The notes under the pieces are model-generated. The model worked only from the letters and a program-made list of their open reading frames with translations, did no database searches and was not told where the DNA came from. Position numbers and translations under genes: made by a program. From Gymnodinialimonas ceratoperidinii (GTDB taxonomy: Bacteria; Pseudomonadota; Alphaproteobacteria; Rhodobacterales; Rhodobacteraceae): a DNA stretch of 64,000 nt. The stretch is from NCBI RefSeq assembly GCF_019297855.1, contig NZ_CP079194.1, forward strand, positions 1,165,501 through 1,229,500, written 5' to 3'. How positions within the stretch are numbered: the first letter of the stretch is position 1; each line of letters begins with the position of its first letter. Shown piece by piece: positions 16,094 to 25,161 of the stretch.

Positions 16094-17869
16094 TCAGAGG
16101 GGCCAGACGATGAGGATCGTGGGGATCGATACGGCGATGACGATGATTTCGAGCGGCAGGCCCATGCGCCAGTAATCGCCGAAGCCATAGCCGCCCGGGC
16201 CCAGGATCAGCGTGTTGTTCTTGTGGCCGATGGGCGTGAGGAAGGCGGCGGAGGCCGCGACGGCAACGGCCATGAGGAAGGGGTCGGGCGAGACGCCGAG
16301 GCTCTGGGCCATGGTGATGCCGACGGGGGCGGCGACGATGGCGGTGGCCGTGTTGTTGAGCACGTCGGACATGGTCATGGTGACCACCATCAGGATCGTG
16401 AGGATCGCCCAGGGCGGCATGCCTTGGGTGAGGGAGACGAGGGAATTGGCGATGAGTTCGGTGCCGCCGGAGCTGTCGAGGGCCGCGCCGAGGGGGATCA
16501 TCGAGCCCAGAAGGACGACGACCGGCCATTCGATGTGGTCGTAGATCTCGGACAGGGGCAGGATCTTCAGGAGCACGTAGCCGACGGCGACGATGCCGAG
16601 AGCGATGGGCAGGTAGAGGATGCCGAGCGAGGCGGCGATGACGGCGGCAGCGAAGAGGCCGATGGCGGCCCAGGTCTTGCTGTCGTTGGTGACCTTAAGG
16701 CCGCGATCCGCGAGGGTCAGGCCGCCCAACCATTTCACCACGTCGTCGGCTGTCTCGGAGGGAGCGAGGAGCAGCAGGATGTCGCCCGGTTGCACCATGG
16801 TTTTGCGCAGCCGTTCCGTGATGCGCGTGCCCTTGCGGGCGATCCCCATCAGCGTGGTGCGATGGCGCCAGGAAAGACCGACGCTTTCGGCGGTCTTGCC
16901 GACGATGCGGGCATCCTGGGGGACGACCATCTCGATGAAGCTGACCCCGTCGCCGAGAGCATCGGCGGTGGCGTCATCGGTCTCGGCGGTTTCGAGGTTC
17001 TTGCCGACGCGGAACTCGTCGAGTGCCTCCGGGGTGGCCTCGAGAACCAGCACATCGCCGTGCCTGAGCAACAGGTTGCGGCCGGTGCCGAAGCGGCGTT
17101 TGCCATCGCGCAGGACGCCGAGAATGGCGACGTCGGCCTCTTCCGCGTCGCCCTGCAGGTCGCGCAGGCGCGTGCCGTCGAGCTTGCTGTCCTCGGGCAG
17201 GCGCAGCTCGGCGATGTAGGGGGCGAGGGCCTCGAGCTGGTCGCCGCCGACGCCGCTGTCGCGGTTCGGGATCAGGCGCCAGCCGATCAGCGCGACGAAG
17301 GCGAGGCCGGCCACCGCCGCGACGCCGCCCACGGGCGCGAAATCGAACATCCGGAAGGGCGCGCCCAGTTGATCCTCGCGGATCGTGGCGATGATGATGT
17401 TGGGCGGCGTACCGATCAGCGTGACCATGCCGCCGAGGATCGTGCAGAAGCTGAGCGGCATCAGCGACAGACCCGGTGAGCGATCGGATTTGCGCGCGGT
17501 GGCGATATCCACCGGCATCAGGAGCGCGAGGGCGGCCACGTTGTTCATGAAGGCCGAGAGCACGCCGCCGACAGCACCCATGATGGTGATATGGGCGCCG
17601 AGCGAGCGAGAGGCATCCACCAGCGTCCGGGTGATCAAGAACACCGCCCCCGACCGCACGAGGCCCGCTGAGACCACCAGAACCAGCGCCACCACCAGCG
17701 TTGCCGGATGGCCAAAGCCCGCGAAGGCGTCCGAGGCCGGAACGACGCCCAGAACGGTGCCCACCATCAGCGCGGCGAAGGCCACCATGTCATAGCGGAA
17801 CTTGCCCCAGAGCAGCAGGCCGAAGACGGCGGCGAAGAGGGTGAAGAGGATGATCTGATCGGTTGTCAT
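16094..17869 (-). CDS. SLC13/DASS-type anion permease with RCK_C domains, second copy
   Basis: A 591-residue paralogue of the convergent gene upstream, with the same layout: permease half (FMNNVAALALLMPV, IGTPPNIIIA), two RCK_C segments (about residues 210-385), permease half (VLNNTATAIVAAPVG, LTPIGHKNNTLILGPGGYGFGDY). Sequence divergence between the two is high, so this is an old pair, not a recent duplication. Sulfate, thiosulfate, dicarboxylate or arsenite have been reported for relatives; nothing here fixes the substrate. It is transcribed alone, divergent from yebC. Confidence 0.9.
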   Translation of the reverse strand: MTTDQIILFTLFAAVFGLLLWGKFRYDMVAFAALMVGTVLGVVPASDAFAGFGHPATLVVALVLVVSAGLVRSGAVFLITRTLVDASRSLGAHITIMGAVGGVLSAFMNNVAALALLMPVDIATARKSDRSPGLSLMPLSFCTILGGMVTLIGTPPNIIIATIREDQLGAPFRMFDFAPVGGVAAVAGLAFVALIGWRLIPNRDSGVGGDQLEALAPYIAELRLPEDSKLDGTRLRDLQGDAEEADVAILGVLRDGKRRFGTGRNLLLRHGDVLVLEATPEALDEFRVGKNLETAETDDATADALGDGVSFIEMVVPQDARIVGKTAESVGLSWRHRTTLMGIARKGTRITERLRKTMVQPGDILLLLAPSETADDVVKWLGGLTLADRGLKVTNDSKTWAAIGLFAAAVIAASLGILYLPIALGIVAVGYVLLKILPLSEIYDHIEWPVVVLLGSMIPLGAALDSSGGTELIANSLVSLTQGMPPWAILTILMVVTMTMSDVLNNTATAIVAAPVGITMAQSLGVSPDPFLMAVAVAASAAFLTPIGHKNNTLILGPGGYGFGDYWRMGLPLEIIVIAVSIPTILIVWPL

Positions 17870-18026
17870 GCGGCGACATTAGCCGGGCTGCCGTGCCGCG
17901 TCACCCGGATTGCGGCGCTGGTCCGGTGGCCTCCGGGGCGCGCTTGGAGCGGGGGCCATTGCGCGGGGGCGGCCTCGTGCCGTATATGACGCCGGAACCA
18001 CACGTCACACGAACCGGGAGAGACCC

Positions 18027-18794
18027 ATGGCAGGCCACTCAAAATGGGCGAACATCCAGCACCGCAAGGGCCGGCAGGACAAGCTGCGTGCGAAGGTGTT
18101 CTCGAAGATGTCCAAGGAAATCACCGTTGCCGCCAAGATGGGCGACCCGGATCCCGACAAGAACCCGCGCCTGCGTCTGGCGGTGAAAGAGGCGAAATCC
18201 GTCTCGGTCCCGAAGGACGTGATCGAGCGTGCGATCTCCAAGGCGACCGGTGGCGATGCGGAGAACTATGACGAGATCCGTTACGAGGGCTACGGCCCCA
18301 ATGGCGTTGCTGTGATCGTCGAGACGATGACCGACAACAAGAACCGGACGGCCTCGACCGTGCGGTCGACCTTCACCAAGAACGGCGGCAACCTCGGCGA
18401 GACCGGCTCGGTCGGTTTCATGTTCGACCGCAAGGGGCAGGTGACCTACCCGCTGTCCGTGGGCGATGCCGACACGGTGATGATGGCCGCGATCGAGGCC
18501 GGGGCCGAGGACGTGGAGACCAACGAGGGTGACGGCGACGAGGACCAGGGCAGCCACGTCATCTGGTGCGCTGACACGGACCTCAACGACGTCTCCAATG
18601 CGCTGGAGGCCGAGCTGGGCGAGAGTGAATCCACCAAGCTCGTGTGGCGTCCGACGACGACGACCGAGCTGGGGCTGGAGGACGCGCAGAAGCTGATGAA
18701 ACTCATCGAAGCGCTGGAAGAGGACGACGACGTCCAGACGGTCACCGCCAACTTCGAGATTTCCGACGAGGTGATGGCGCAGCTTTCCGAATAG
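18027..18794 (+). CDS. YebC/PmpR-family protein
   Basis: A 255-residue protein opening with [18 protein letters not shown], the family's invariant N-terminus, and carrying [14 protein letters not shown] and [11 protein letters not shown] further on. YebC-type proteins were long annotated as transcription regulators; more recent work ties family members to ribosomes stalled on proline-rich stretches. ATG 18027 is preceded by GGGAGAGA. The longer open frame from 17910 is not needed. Confidence 0.95.
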   Translation: MAGHSKWANIQHRKGRQDKLRAKVFSKMSKEITVAAKMGDPDPDKNPRLRLAVKEAKSVSVPKDVIERAISKATGGDAENYDEIRYEGYGPNGVAVIVETMTDNKNRTASTVRSTFTKNGGNLGETGSVGFMFDRKGQVTYPLSVGDADTVMMAAIEAGAEDVETNEGDGDEDQGSHVIWCADTDLNDVSNALEAELGESESTKLVWRPTTTTELGLEDAQKLMKLIEALEEDDDVQTVTANFEISDEVMAQLSE

Positions 18795-18829
18795 GTCCGG
18801 CGCGGATTCCATCGAATTGATTTCATTGA

Positions 18830-18855
18830 TCGCGTCGCCCTCGGGCGGCGCGATT
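18830..18855 (+). terminator. hairpin after yebC, probable terminator
   Basis: ATCGCGTCGCC (18830-18840) pairs with GGCGGCGCGAT (18845-18855) with one G-U pair across a CTCG loop. TGCGTTT follows; the T-run is short. Confidence 0.6.
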
Positions 18856-18932
18856 GCGTTTGAGGCATTGCAGGTCTGCGTCATGCCGATTGCGGTTGTA
18901 GCCTCCGTGCCGGAGTGCTTCTTTACGCGGAC

Positions 18933-19904
18933 ATGGAAACGCCTGTCCCCTCGCCACAAACCAGCCCGCCCGAGAGCCGCCCCGGTTGGGGCATCTTCTG
19001 GATGCTGCTGACCGGCCTGTGCTTCGTCGCCGTCACCGCGACCGTGAAGATGGTGGGTGACGATGTGCCGGCGATCCAGTCGGGCTTTCTGCGCTACGTG
19101 CTGGGCCTCGTGTTCCTGATCCCGATGCTGCCCTCGGTGCGTCGCGCGCCGGTGGACCGGGGACTTGCGGGGATCTTGTTCGCGCGCGGTGCGGCCCATG
19201 CCCTTGCGGTATCGCTGTGGTTCTTCGCCATGACCCGCATTCCGATCGCGGATGTCACGGCGCTCAACTACCTCAACCCCGTCTACGTGATCCTGCTGGC
19301 GGTGCTGTTCCTTGGGGAGCGTCTCGGCCCCAACCGGATCGCCGCCGTCGCCGTGGCCTTCATCGGCACCTTCGTGATCATCCGTCCCGGCTTCCGAGAG
19401 ATCGACCTCGGCCATGTGACGATGTTGTTCACCGCCATCGCCATGGCGGGCAGCTACTTCCTCGCCAAGCTGGCCTCGCAGCGGGTCAGCGCCGAGGTCG
19501 TCGTCTTCTACCTGTCACTGGTGGTGCCCGCGCTGCTGGCGCCGGCGGCGTGGTACGTCTGGGTGCCGGTGGCCTGGGTCGACGTGGGCTGGCTGTTTCT
19601 CTGCGCCTTCTTCGCCACCATGGGCCACTACATGATGACCCTCGCGTTCCGCGCCGCGCCGCTGGCCACCACGCAGCCGGTCACCTTCCTGCAATTGATC
19701 TGGGCCACCGCCCTTGGTGTCTTCGTCTTCGGGGAGCCCGCGGATATCTACGTGATCGCGGGCGGCGGAATGATCATCGCGGCGGTCAGCTACATCACCT
19801 GGCGTGAAGCCGTGCTTGCGCGCCGCCGCCGGCGGGTGGCCACCGAGGCGCGCGAGGCAGAGGCTCAGGCCGAGGGTGCGTCGCCGCTTTCCAGCCGGTC
19901 TTGA
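18933..19904 (+). CDS. EamA/DMT-superfamily permease
   Basis: A 323-residue protein with about ten hydrophobic helices in two EamA repeats, e.g. GIFWMLLTGLCFVAVTATVKM at the start, NYLNPVYVILLAVLFLGERL in repeat one and TQPVTFLQLIWATALGVFVFGE in repeat two. These are drug/metabolite exporters or importers; substrate is unknown. The start is uncertain: ATG 18933 has no strong ribosome site, and a GTG at 18915 is in frame. Its 3' end overlaps that of the convergent CoxG gene by 40 bases. Confidence 0.88.
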   Translation: METPVPSPQTSPPESRPGWGIFWMLLTGLCFVAVTATVKMVGDDVPAIQSGFLRYVLGLVFLIPMLPSVRRAPVDRGLAGILFARGAAHALAVSLWFFAMTRIPIADVTALNYLNPVYVILLAVLFLGERLGPNRIAAVAVAFIGTFVIIRPGFREIDLGHVTMLFTAIAMAGSYFLAKLASQRVSAEVVVFYLSLVVPALLAPAAWYVWVPVAWVDVGWLFLCAFFATMGHYMMTLAFRAAPLATTQPVTFLQLIWATALGVFVFGEPADIYVIAGGGMIIAAVSYITWREAVLARRRRRVATEAREAEAQAEGASPLSSRS

Positions 19905-20326
19905 AACCGCTCAAAAAACTGGTCTGCCATCTTGGTGGCGAAGCTGTTGACGAGACGCGAGCCCAATTGCGCAATCTTGCCGCCCACCTTGGCATCCACG
20001 TCGTAGGTCAGCTCGGTGCCGCCGTCGGGGTGGTCGGCGAGGTGCACCTTCGCCGCGCCCTTGGCGAAGCCTGCGACGCCGCCCTTGCCTTCGCCCGCGA
20101 TGGTGTAGCTTTCGCCCGGAACCACGTCCGAAAGGGTCACGCCGCCTTTGAAAGTGGCCTTCACCGGGCCGACCTTCTGCTTGACGGTCGCCTCGAACCC
20201 CTCCTCCGGCGAGCCGGTCAGCTCTTCGCAGCCGGGGATGCAGGCCTTGAGGGTTTCGGCGTCGTTGAGCGCCTCCCAAACCTGCATGCGGTCGGCGGCG
20301 ATGTGGCGGCTGGCGTGAAGTTCCAT
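19865..20326 (-). CDS. CoxG/SRPBCC-family protein
   Basis: A 153-residue protein of the START/SRPBCC fold. It starts MELHASRHIAADRMQVWEAL and has CIPGCEELTG and TYDVDAKVGGKIAQLGSRLV, the pattern of carbon-monoxide-dehydrogenase subunit G (CoxG). In CO oxidisers CoxG anchors CODH to the membrane or helps deliver quinone; stand-alone copies without cox genes, as here, are common and unassigned. GGGAGA precedes the ATG. It sits just downstream of pccR on the same strand. Confidence 0.85.
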   Translation of the reverse strand: MELHASRHIAADRMQVWEALNDAETLKACIPGCEELTGSPEEGFEATVKQKVGPVKATFKGGVTLSDVVPGESYTIAGEGKGGVAGFAKGAAKVHLADHPDGGTELTYDVDAKVGGKIAQLGSRLVNSFATKMADQFFERFQDRLESGDAPSA

Positions 20327-20423
20327 GAGTTTCTCCCTGTTTCGGCGCAGCTTACGGGCCGCGCGGGGATTGGCAATGGGCTAGCCCCTCTCGAAACCGA
20401 GAAAAAGCCGCAGGCCCTGTGCG

Positions 20424-21818
20424 TCATTGCGCAACTTCGTAGGGCAGCGTCCCGCGCCGGTTCGGGTTCACCACCAGTTGCCGTTCCAACGGCGGCACGG
20501 CGCGCTGGTGGCAATGGCGGCGTTCGCAGATGCGGCAGGAGATCCCGATGGGCTGAAACGCCGTGTCGCGGTCCAGATCGAGGCCGTCGGCATAGACGAG
20601 AGAGCCCGCGTGCCGCACCTCGCAGCCGAGCGAAATTGCATAGCGCCGGGTCGGCCGCCCCCAGGCGCCGCCGGACTTTGAGACGTCACGGGCAAGGATG
20701 ACATAGCGCGCGCCGTCCGGTGTTTCGGCCAGCTGGCGCAGGAAGCGGGCAGGGGCCTCGAAGGCCTGATGGACGTTCCAAAGCGGGCAGGCGCCGCCGA
20801 AGCGGGCAAATTGCAACCGTGTCGCAGAGTGGCGTTTGGTGACAGTGCCTGCCTGATCGACCCGGGCGAAGAAGAAGGGGATGCCCTTGGCGCCGGGGCG
20901 CTGCAGGGTCGAGAGCCGATGGGCAATCTGCTCGATCGAGGCGCCAAAGGTGATGGCGAGGCGTTCCAGATCGTGCCGGGTCTCGCGCGCGGCTTCGGCA
21001 AAGCGCGTGTAGGGCATGAGAACCGCACCGGCGAAGTAATTCGCCATGCCGATGCGGGCGATCTCGCGGGCGGTCTCGGATTGAAAACGGGCCAGATCGA
21101 GCGTCGCCTCGATCAACTGCTCCTGCCCCAGAAGCGCATATTGATGCAGCAGTTGAAACCGCTGCGTCTCGGGCGCGGCCTGCGGCGAGAGGGTGAGCGT
21201 TCTGGTCTGCGGCTCGTAGGCGCGCACGCCGTCGCCCGAAGCAAGGCGGAGGGTCACGCCCATGTCGGCCAGAACCGACTGCGTGTGTGCTGCCAGATCG
21301 CCGGTCGCGCGAGCGGCAAAACGCTCGGCGGCGCGGTCCACGGCGTCGATGTAATTATCGGTGTAATGGAAGAAATCGCGCACTTCCTCCCATGGCGAGG
21401 CCGTGGCGCTGCTCTGCTGGCCAAGGGCTTCATCCAGCGAGGCGAGCCGCTCCTGCGTCTGGCGATAGGCGCGGTGAAGTTCGAGGAAAGCATGGGCGAG
21501 CGTCGGCGCATTGGCCGAGACCAGACGCAGGTCGGCCAGTTGCGGCGCGGTTTCCGAGAACAGCGGATCGGCCAGCGCTTCGCGCATGTCCGACACGATG
21601 CGGTCGGCGTCGGAGGCGGAAAGCTCGGTCACGTCGACGCCGAAGTCCTGGGCCAGACCCATCAGCACGGCCGTGGAGAGGGGCCGGTTGTTGTTCTCCA
21701 TCTGGTTGAGATAGGGCAGCGAGACGCCAAGCTTGGCGGCGAAATCCTTCTGGGTCAGCCCGAGCCCGGTGCGCAAACTGCGCAGCTTCGCGCCCACGTA
21801 AAGTTTCTGAGTCGCCAT
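20424..21818 (-). CDS. pccR: PccR-type short-chain fatty acyl-CoA regulator (ScfR family)
   Basis: A 464-residue regulator. An N-terminal XRE helix-turn-helix spans about residues 5-62 (LTQKDFAAKLGVSLPYLNQMENNNRPLS, in two parts), then an ImmA/IrrE-like region with QRFQLLHQYALLGQE and NYFAGAVLMPY. The C-terminal domain carries CRICERRHCHQR, as in the RamB/PrpC-regulator group. In Rhodobacter sphaeroides the homologue PccR activates propionyl-CoA carboxylase and related genes when acyl-CoA is present. ATG 21818 follows AGGGAGG. A half-site of the PccR motif overlaps this ribosome site (21830-21837), which suggests autoregulation. Confidence 0.92.
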   Translation of the reverse strand: MATQKLYVGAKLRSLRTGLGLTQKDFAAKLGVSLPYLNQMENNNRPLSTAVLMGLAQDFGVDVTELSASDADRIVSDMREALADPLFSETAPQLADLRLVSANAPTLAHAFLELHRAYRQTQERLASLDEALGQQSSATASPWEEVRDFFHYTDNYIDAVDRAAERFAARATGDLAAHTQSVLADMGVTLRLASGDGVRAYEPQTRTLTLSPQAAPETQRFQLLHQYALLGQEQLIEATLDLARFQSETAREIARIGMANYFAGAVLMPYTRFAEAARETRHDLERLAITFGASIEQIAHRLSTLQRPGAKGIPFFFARVDQAGTVTKRHSATRLQFARFGGACPLWNVHQAFEAPARFLRQLAETPDGARYVILARDVSKSGGAWGRPTRRYAISLGCEVRHAGSLVYADGLDLDRDTAFQPIGISCRICERRHCHQRAVPPLERQLVVNPNRRGTLPYEVAQ

Positions 21819-21829
21819 CGCGCCCTCCC

Positions 21830-21859
21830 TTTGCAACTTCTGATTAGAATGTTTGCAAA
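21830..21859. promoter_or_regulatory. putative PccR autoregulatory operator
   Basis: TTTGCAAC (21830-21837) and TTTGCAAA (21852-21859) lie 22 bases apart start to start, in the gap between the MFS stop and the pccR start. The half-sites match the PccR motif, but the gap is 14 bases where the published arrangement has four. The first half-site touches the pccR ribosome site. Confidence 0.6.
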
Positions 21860-21873
21860 GTCAGGCGCAAGCC

Positions 21874-23091
21874 TCAGGTCTGGGCCACCTGCTGCTCGCG
21901 GCGGACCGTGTAGACGATCGAGAAGACCGACAGCAGCGAGGTGATCAGCATGATGATCACCAGCGGATAGGCACCGGTGCCTTCGGTCAATACCGCGCCT
22001 GCGAGCGCCGACATGGCCGCGCCGCCCAGAAGCATGATCGCGCCCCCAAGCCCGGACGCGGTTCCGGCCAGATGCGGGCGGACCGACAGCATGCCGGAGG
22101 TCGCGTTGGGCAGCACCATGCCGTTGCCGAAGCCCACGAAGGTCATGAAGCCAAAGAAGACGAAGGGTGTCTGGATGCCGAGGATCATGAAGATCAGCGA
22201 GAGTGTCATGCCGACGGCGGTGACGATGGTGCCCCAGAGGATCATCCCGTTGATGCCGACGCGCGTCGAATAGCGGCCCGATATGCCGTTACCGAAGAAA
22301 TAGCCCACTGCAGGCGCGCCGAAGTAGAAGCCCACCTGCGCGGCCGAGAGGTTGAAGACCTCGGAGCCCACATAGGGCGCGCCGCCGAGGTAGGAGAAGA
22401 ACGCCCCCGACGCAAAGGCCGCCGTTGCGCAGTACCCCCAGAAGCGGCGCGAGGTCAGAAGTTCGGGATATTCGGCGATCTGCTCGGGCAGGCTGGATGT
22501 GCTGGTGCGTGCCGTCTCGCCCAGATCGGCCCAGACCAGCGCGAGGATCGCCCCGCCAAGAAGGAGGAGGAGCCAGAAGTTGGCCTGCCATCCCATGGAT
22601 TGCTCCAGAACGCCGCCGATGCCGGGGCCGATCATGGGAACCACAGCCATGCCCATGGTGACATAGCCGATTTTCGAGGCGGCTTCCGCCTCTTCATGCA
22701 TGTCGCGGACAACGGCGCGGCCAAGGACGAGGCCGGTCACGATGACCGCCTGCATCATGCGGAAGAACAGGAAAACCTCGACCGTAGAGGCGGCGAGGCA
22801 GCCGATGGTGGCCAGCATGAACAAGGCCGTGCCGCCAAGGATGACGGGCCTGCGCCCGAAGCGGTCCGAGATCGGGCCGATGAGGATCTGGAGCACCGCG
22901 TTCACCAGCAGGTACAGGGAAACCGAAAGCTGCATCAGCCGGTAATCCGTCGCGAAGAAGTCGGTCATCGCGGGCAGGGACGGCAGGAAGATGTTCATCG
23001 ACAGGGCCCCGAGGCCCGTTACGAGGATCAGCGTAAAAATGTGCGGGGGCGTGGTGCGATCCAGAAACCGCGCCGGTTCGTGCGTGCTCAT
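21874..23091 (-). CDS. Bcr/CflA-type multidrug efflux MFS transporter
   Basis: A 405-residue protein with 12 predicted membrane helices and the MFS motif A (GPISDRFGRRPV) after helix 2. RAVVRDMHEEAEAASKIGY in the fourth-fifth helix region and GPGIGGVLEQSMGWQANFW are typical of the Bcr/CflA branch. It probably exports small molecules with proton antiport; substrate is unknown. ATG 23091 is chosen; the longer frame would overlap the pccB operator region. It lies upstream of pccR in the same direction, and PccR-like half-sites lie over its likely promoter. Confidence 0.9.
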   Translation of the reverse strand: MSTHEPARFLDRTTPPHIFTLILVTGLGALSMNIFLPSLPAMTDFFATDYRLMQLSVSLYLLVNAVLQILIGPISDRFGRRPVILGGTALFMLATIGCLAASTVEVFLFFRMMQAVIVTGLVLGRAVVRDMHEEAEAASKIGYVTMGMAVVPMIGPGIGGVLEQSMGWQANFWLLLLLGGAILALVWADLGETARTSTSSLPEQIAEYPELLTSRRFWGYCATAAFASGAFFSYLGGAPYVGSEVFNLSAAQVGFYFGAPAVGYFFGNGISGRYSTRVGINGMILWGTIVTAVGMTLSLIFMILGIQTPFVFFGFMTFVGFGNGMVLPNATSGMLSVRPHLAGTASGLGGAIMLLGGAAMSALAGAVLTEGTGAYPLVIIMLITSLLSVFSIVYTVRREQQVAQT

Positions 23092-23139
23092 ACTAATGGC
23101 GTATGGCGGATTTCCGGGAAGGTCCAGAGTGTGCACAGA

Positions 23140-23145
23140 TGTATA
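23140..23145 (-). promoter_or_regulatory. candidate -10 element of the MFS gene
   Basis: The minus strand reads TATACA here. A suitable -35 position falls on the tandem PccR half-sites at 23151-23166 (minus strand TTTTGCAAA). This is a reading by eye with a short spacer. Confidence 0.3.
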
Positions 23146-23150
23146 CCGCC

Positions 23151-23166
23151 TTCGCAAATTTGCAAA
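23151..23166. promoter_or_regulatory. abutting PccR half-sites
   Basis: TTCGCAAA (23151-23158) is followed without a gap by TTTGCAAA (23159-23166). The pair is nearer the MFS gene than the canonical site at 23179-23198. Confidence 0.55.
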
Positions 23167-23178
23167 ATGAGCCTCTCA

Positions 23179-23198
23179 TTCGCAAAGTGTTTTGCAAA
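23179..23198. promoter_or_regulatory. PccR operator of pccB
   Basis: TTCGCAAA (23179-23186), four bases (GTGT), TTTGCAAA (23191-23198). This matches the published PccR recognition motif of R. sphaeroides, TTTGCAAA twice with four bases between, at 15 of 16 positions. It is 84 bases before the pccB start codon. Confidence 0.85.
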
Positions 23199-23282
23199 TT
23201 TACTAGAAGCCACTGGAGCCGATCCCCGCTTCCGCATAGTTTGCCGCCAAGCGGCGAAGGCCCGCGGCGAAAGGGAGGCACC

Positions 23283-24815
23283 ATGACCGACATTCTCGAA
23301 GAGCTGAAGGAACGGCGCGCGCAGGCACATGCCGGCGGCGGCGAAAAACGCGTGGCCGCGCAGCACGCCAAGGGCAAGCTGACCGCGCGCGAGCGGATCG
23401 AATTGCTGCTCGATGAAGGCTCCTTCGAGGAATACGACATGTTCGTCGCGCATCGCACGACGGAATTCGGCATGGCCGCGAACCGCCCGCCGGGCGATGG
23501 CGTGATCACCGGGTGGGGGACCGTCAACGGGCGGCAGATCTATGTCTACAGTCAGGATTTCACCGTTCTGGGCGGCTCCGTCTCAGAAACCCACGGCCAG
23601 AAAATCTGCAAGATCATGGACATGGCCGTGCAGAACGGCGCGCCCGTGGTGGGCATCAACGACTCGGGCGGGGCGCGTATCCAGGAGGGCGTGGATGCCC
23701 TTGCCGCCTACGCCGAGATCTTCCGCCGCAACGTCGAGGCGTCGGGCGTGATCCCGCAGATCAGCCTCGTCATGGGTCCCTGCGCGGGCGGCGCGGTCTA
23801 TTCCCCCGCGATGACCGACTTCATCTTCATGGTGAAGGACACCTCCTACATGTTCGTGACCGGCCCCGATGTTGTGAAGACCGTCACCAACGAGGTCGTC
23901 ACCGCCGAGGAACTGGGCGGGGCCGCCACCCACACGCGGAAATCTTCCGTGGCCGATGCGGCGTTCGAAAACGATGTGGAGGCCATCGGAGAGGTGCGCC
24001 GCCTGATCGATTTCCTGCCGCTCTCCAACCGCGAGAAGCCGCCGGTGCGCCCCTTCTTCGACAGCCCCGACCGGATCGAGGAAAGCCTCGACACGCTGAT
24101 CCCCGACAACCCGAACCAGCCCTACGACATGAAGGAGCTGATCACCAAGGTCGCGGACGAGGGCGATTTCTACGAGATACAGGAGGATTTCGCTGCCAAC
24201 ATCCTGACCGGCTTCATCCGTCTGGAAGGGCAGACCGTGGGCGTCGTGGCCAACCAGCCGATGGTGCTGGCGGGCGTGCTCGACATCGACAGCTCGCGCA
24301 AGGCGGCGCGTTTCGTGCGGTTCTGCGACTGCTTCGAGATCCCGATCCTGACGCTCGTGGACGTGCCGGGCTTCCTTCCCGGCACCACCCAGGAATACGG
24401 CGGCGTCATCAAGCACGGGGCCAAGCTGCTCTTCGCCTACGGTGAGGCGACCGTGCCCCTCGTCACGGTGATCACCCGCAAGGCCTATGGCGGCGCTTAT
24501 GACGTGATGGCCTCCAAACACCTCGACGCCGATGTGAATTACGCGTGGCCCTCGGCCGAGATCGCGGTGATGGGCGCGAAAGGCGCGGTGGAGATCCTGC
24601 ACCGCTCCGACCTGGGCGACGCGGACAAGATCGCCGCCCATACCGCCGAATACGAGGAGCGGTTCGCCAATCCCTTCGTGGCGGCAGAGCGTGGCTTCAT
24701 CGACGAGGTCATCCAGCCCCATTCCACCCGCCGCCGGGTCTGCCGCGCCTTCGCCTCCCTGCGCCGCAAGCAGAAGCAAATGCCGTGGAAGAAGCACGAC
24801 AACATCCCGCTATGA
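23283..24815 (+). CDS. pccB: propionyl-CoA carboxylase beta (carboxyltransferase) subunit
   Basis: A 510-residue carboxyltransferase that moves CO2 from biotin to propionyl-CoA to give (S)-methylmalonyl-CoA. Signature segments: [31 protein letters not shown] (first oxyanion hole), FVTGPDVVK, the [15 protein letters not shown] loop, and [13 protein letters not shown] (second oxyanion hole). Length is standard for PccB. GGGAGG precedes ATG 23283; an upstream in-frame ATG at 23103 is before the operators and is unlikely. It works with PccA (27069-29111). Confidence 0.97.
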   Translation: MTDILEELKERRAQAHAGGGEKRVAAQHAKGKLTARERIELLLDEGSFEEYDMFVAHRTTEFGMAANRPPGDGVITGWGTVNGRQIYVYSQDFTVLGGSVSETHGQKICKIMDMAVQNGAPVVGINDSGGARIQEGVDALAAYAEIFRRNVEASGVIPQISLVMGPCAGGAVYSPAMTDFIFMVKDTSYMFVTGPDVVKTVTNEVVTAEELGGAATHTRKSSVADAAFENDVEAIGEVRRLIDFLPLSNREKPPVRPFFDSPDRIEESLDTLIPDNPNQPYDMKELITKVADEGDFYEIQEDFAANILTGFIRLEGQTVGVVANQPMVLAGVLDIDSSRKAARFVRFCDCFEIPILTLVDVPGFLPGTTQEYGGVIKHGAKLLFAYGEATVPLVTVITRKAYGGAYDVMASKHLDADVNYAWPSAEIAVMGAKGAVEILHRSDLGDADKIAAHTAEYEERFANPFVAAERGFIDEVIQPHSTRRRVCRAFASLRRKQKQMPWKKHDNIPL

Positions 24816-24875
24816 GTGCACTTCAAGGAACAATTGGCTCCGGCGTCTCGTTTTTCTTCCGTAAAGGAGATGACG

Positions 24876-25139
24876 ATGACCAAGGATCATGGACCGTCCG
24901 TGAAGGACGACGACACCTACGAAGCCCTGCGCGACGACGGCGCATCGAAGGAGAAAGCCGCGCGGATCGCGAATGCGCAGGCCTCCGACAGCCAGAACCC
25001 CTCGAAGAAGGGCGGCAAGGCGTCGCCTTACGAGGAGTGGACGAAGGACGAGCTCTACGACCGCGCACAAGAGCTGGACGTGGAGGGACGCTCGGACATG
25101 TCGAAGGACGAGCTGATCGAGGCGCTGCGCAACAACTGA
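24876..25139 (+). CDS. small charged protein with Rho-N/SAP-like C-terminus (DUF7218-like)
   Basis: An 87-residue, very hydrophilic protein. The first half (KEKAARIANAQASD) resembles the DUF7218 pattern; the second half (YEEWTKDELYDRAQELDVEGRSDMSKDELIEAL) is a helix-extended-loop-helix of the Rho N-terminal type, which can bind nucleic acid. AAAGGA precedes ATG 24876; an ATG six bases earlier is also possible. It lies 60 bases after pccB and may be read through from it. Its role is unknown. Confidence 0.8.
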   Translation: MTKDHGPSVKDDDTYEALRDDGASKEKAARIANAQASDSQNPSKKGGKASPYEEWTKDELYDRAQELDVEGRSDMSKDELIEALRNN

Positions 25140-25161
25140 TGCGACACGGCGGGGCGGCGTG

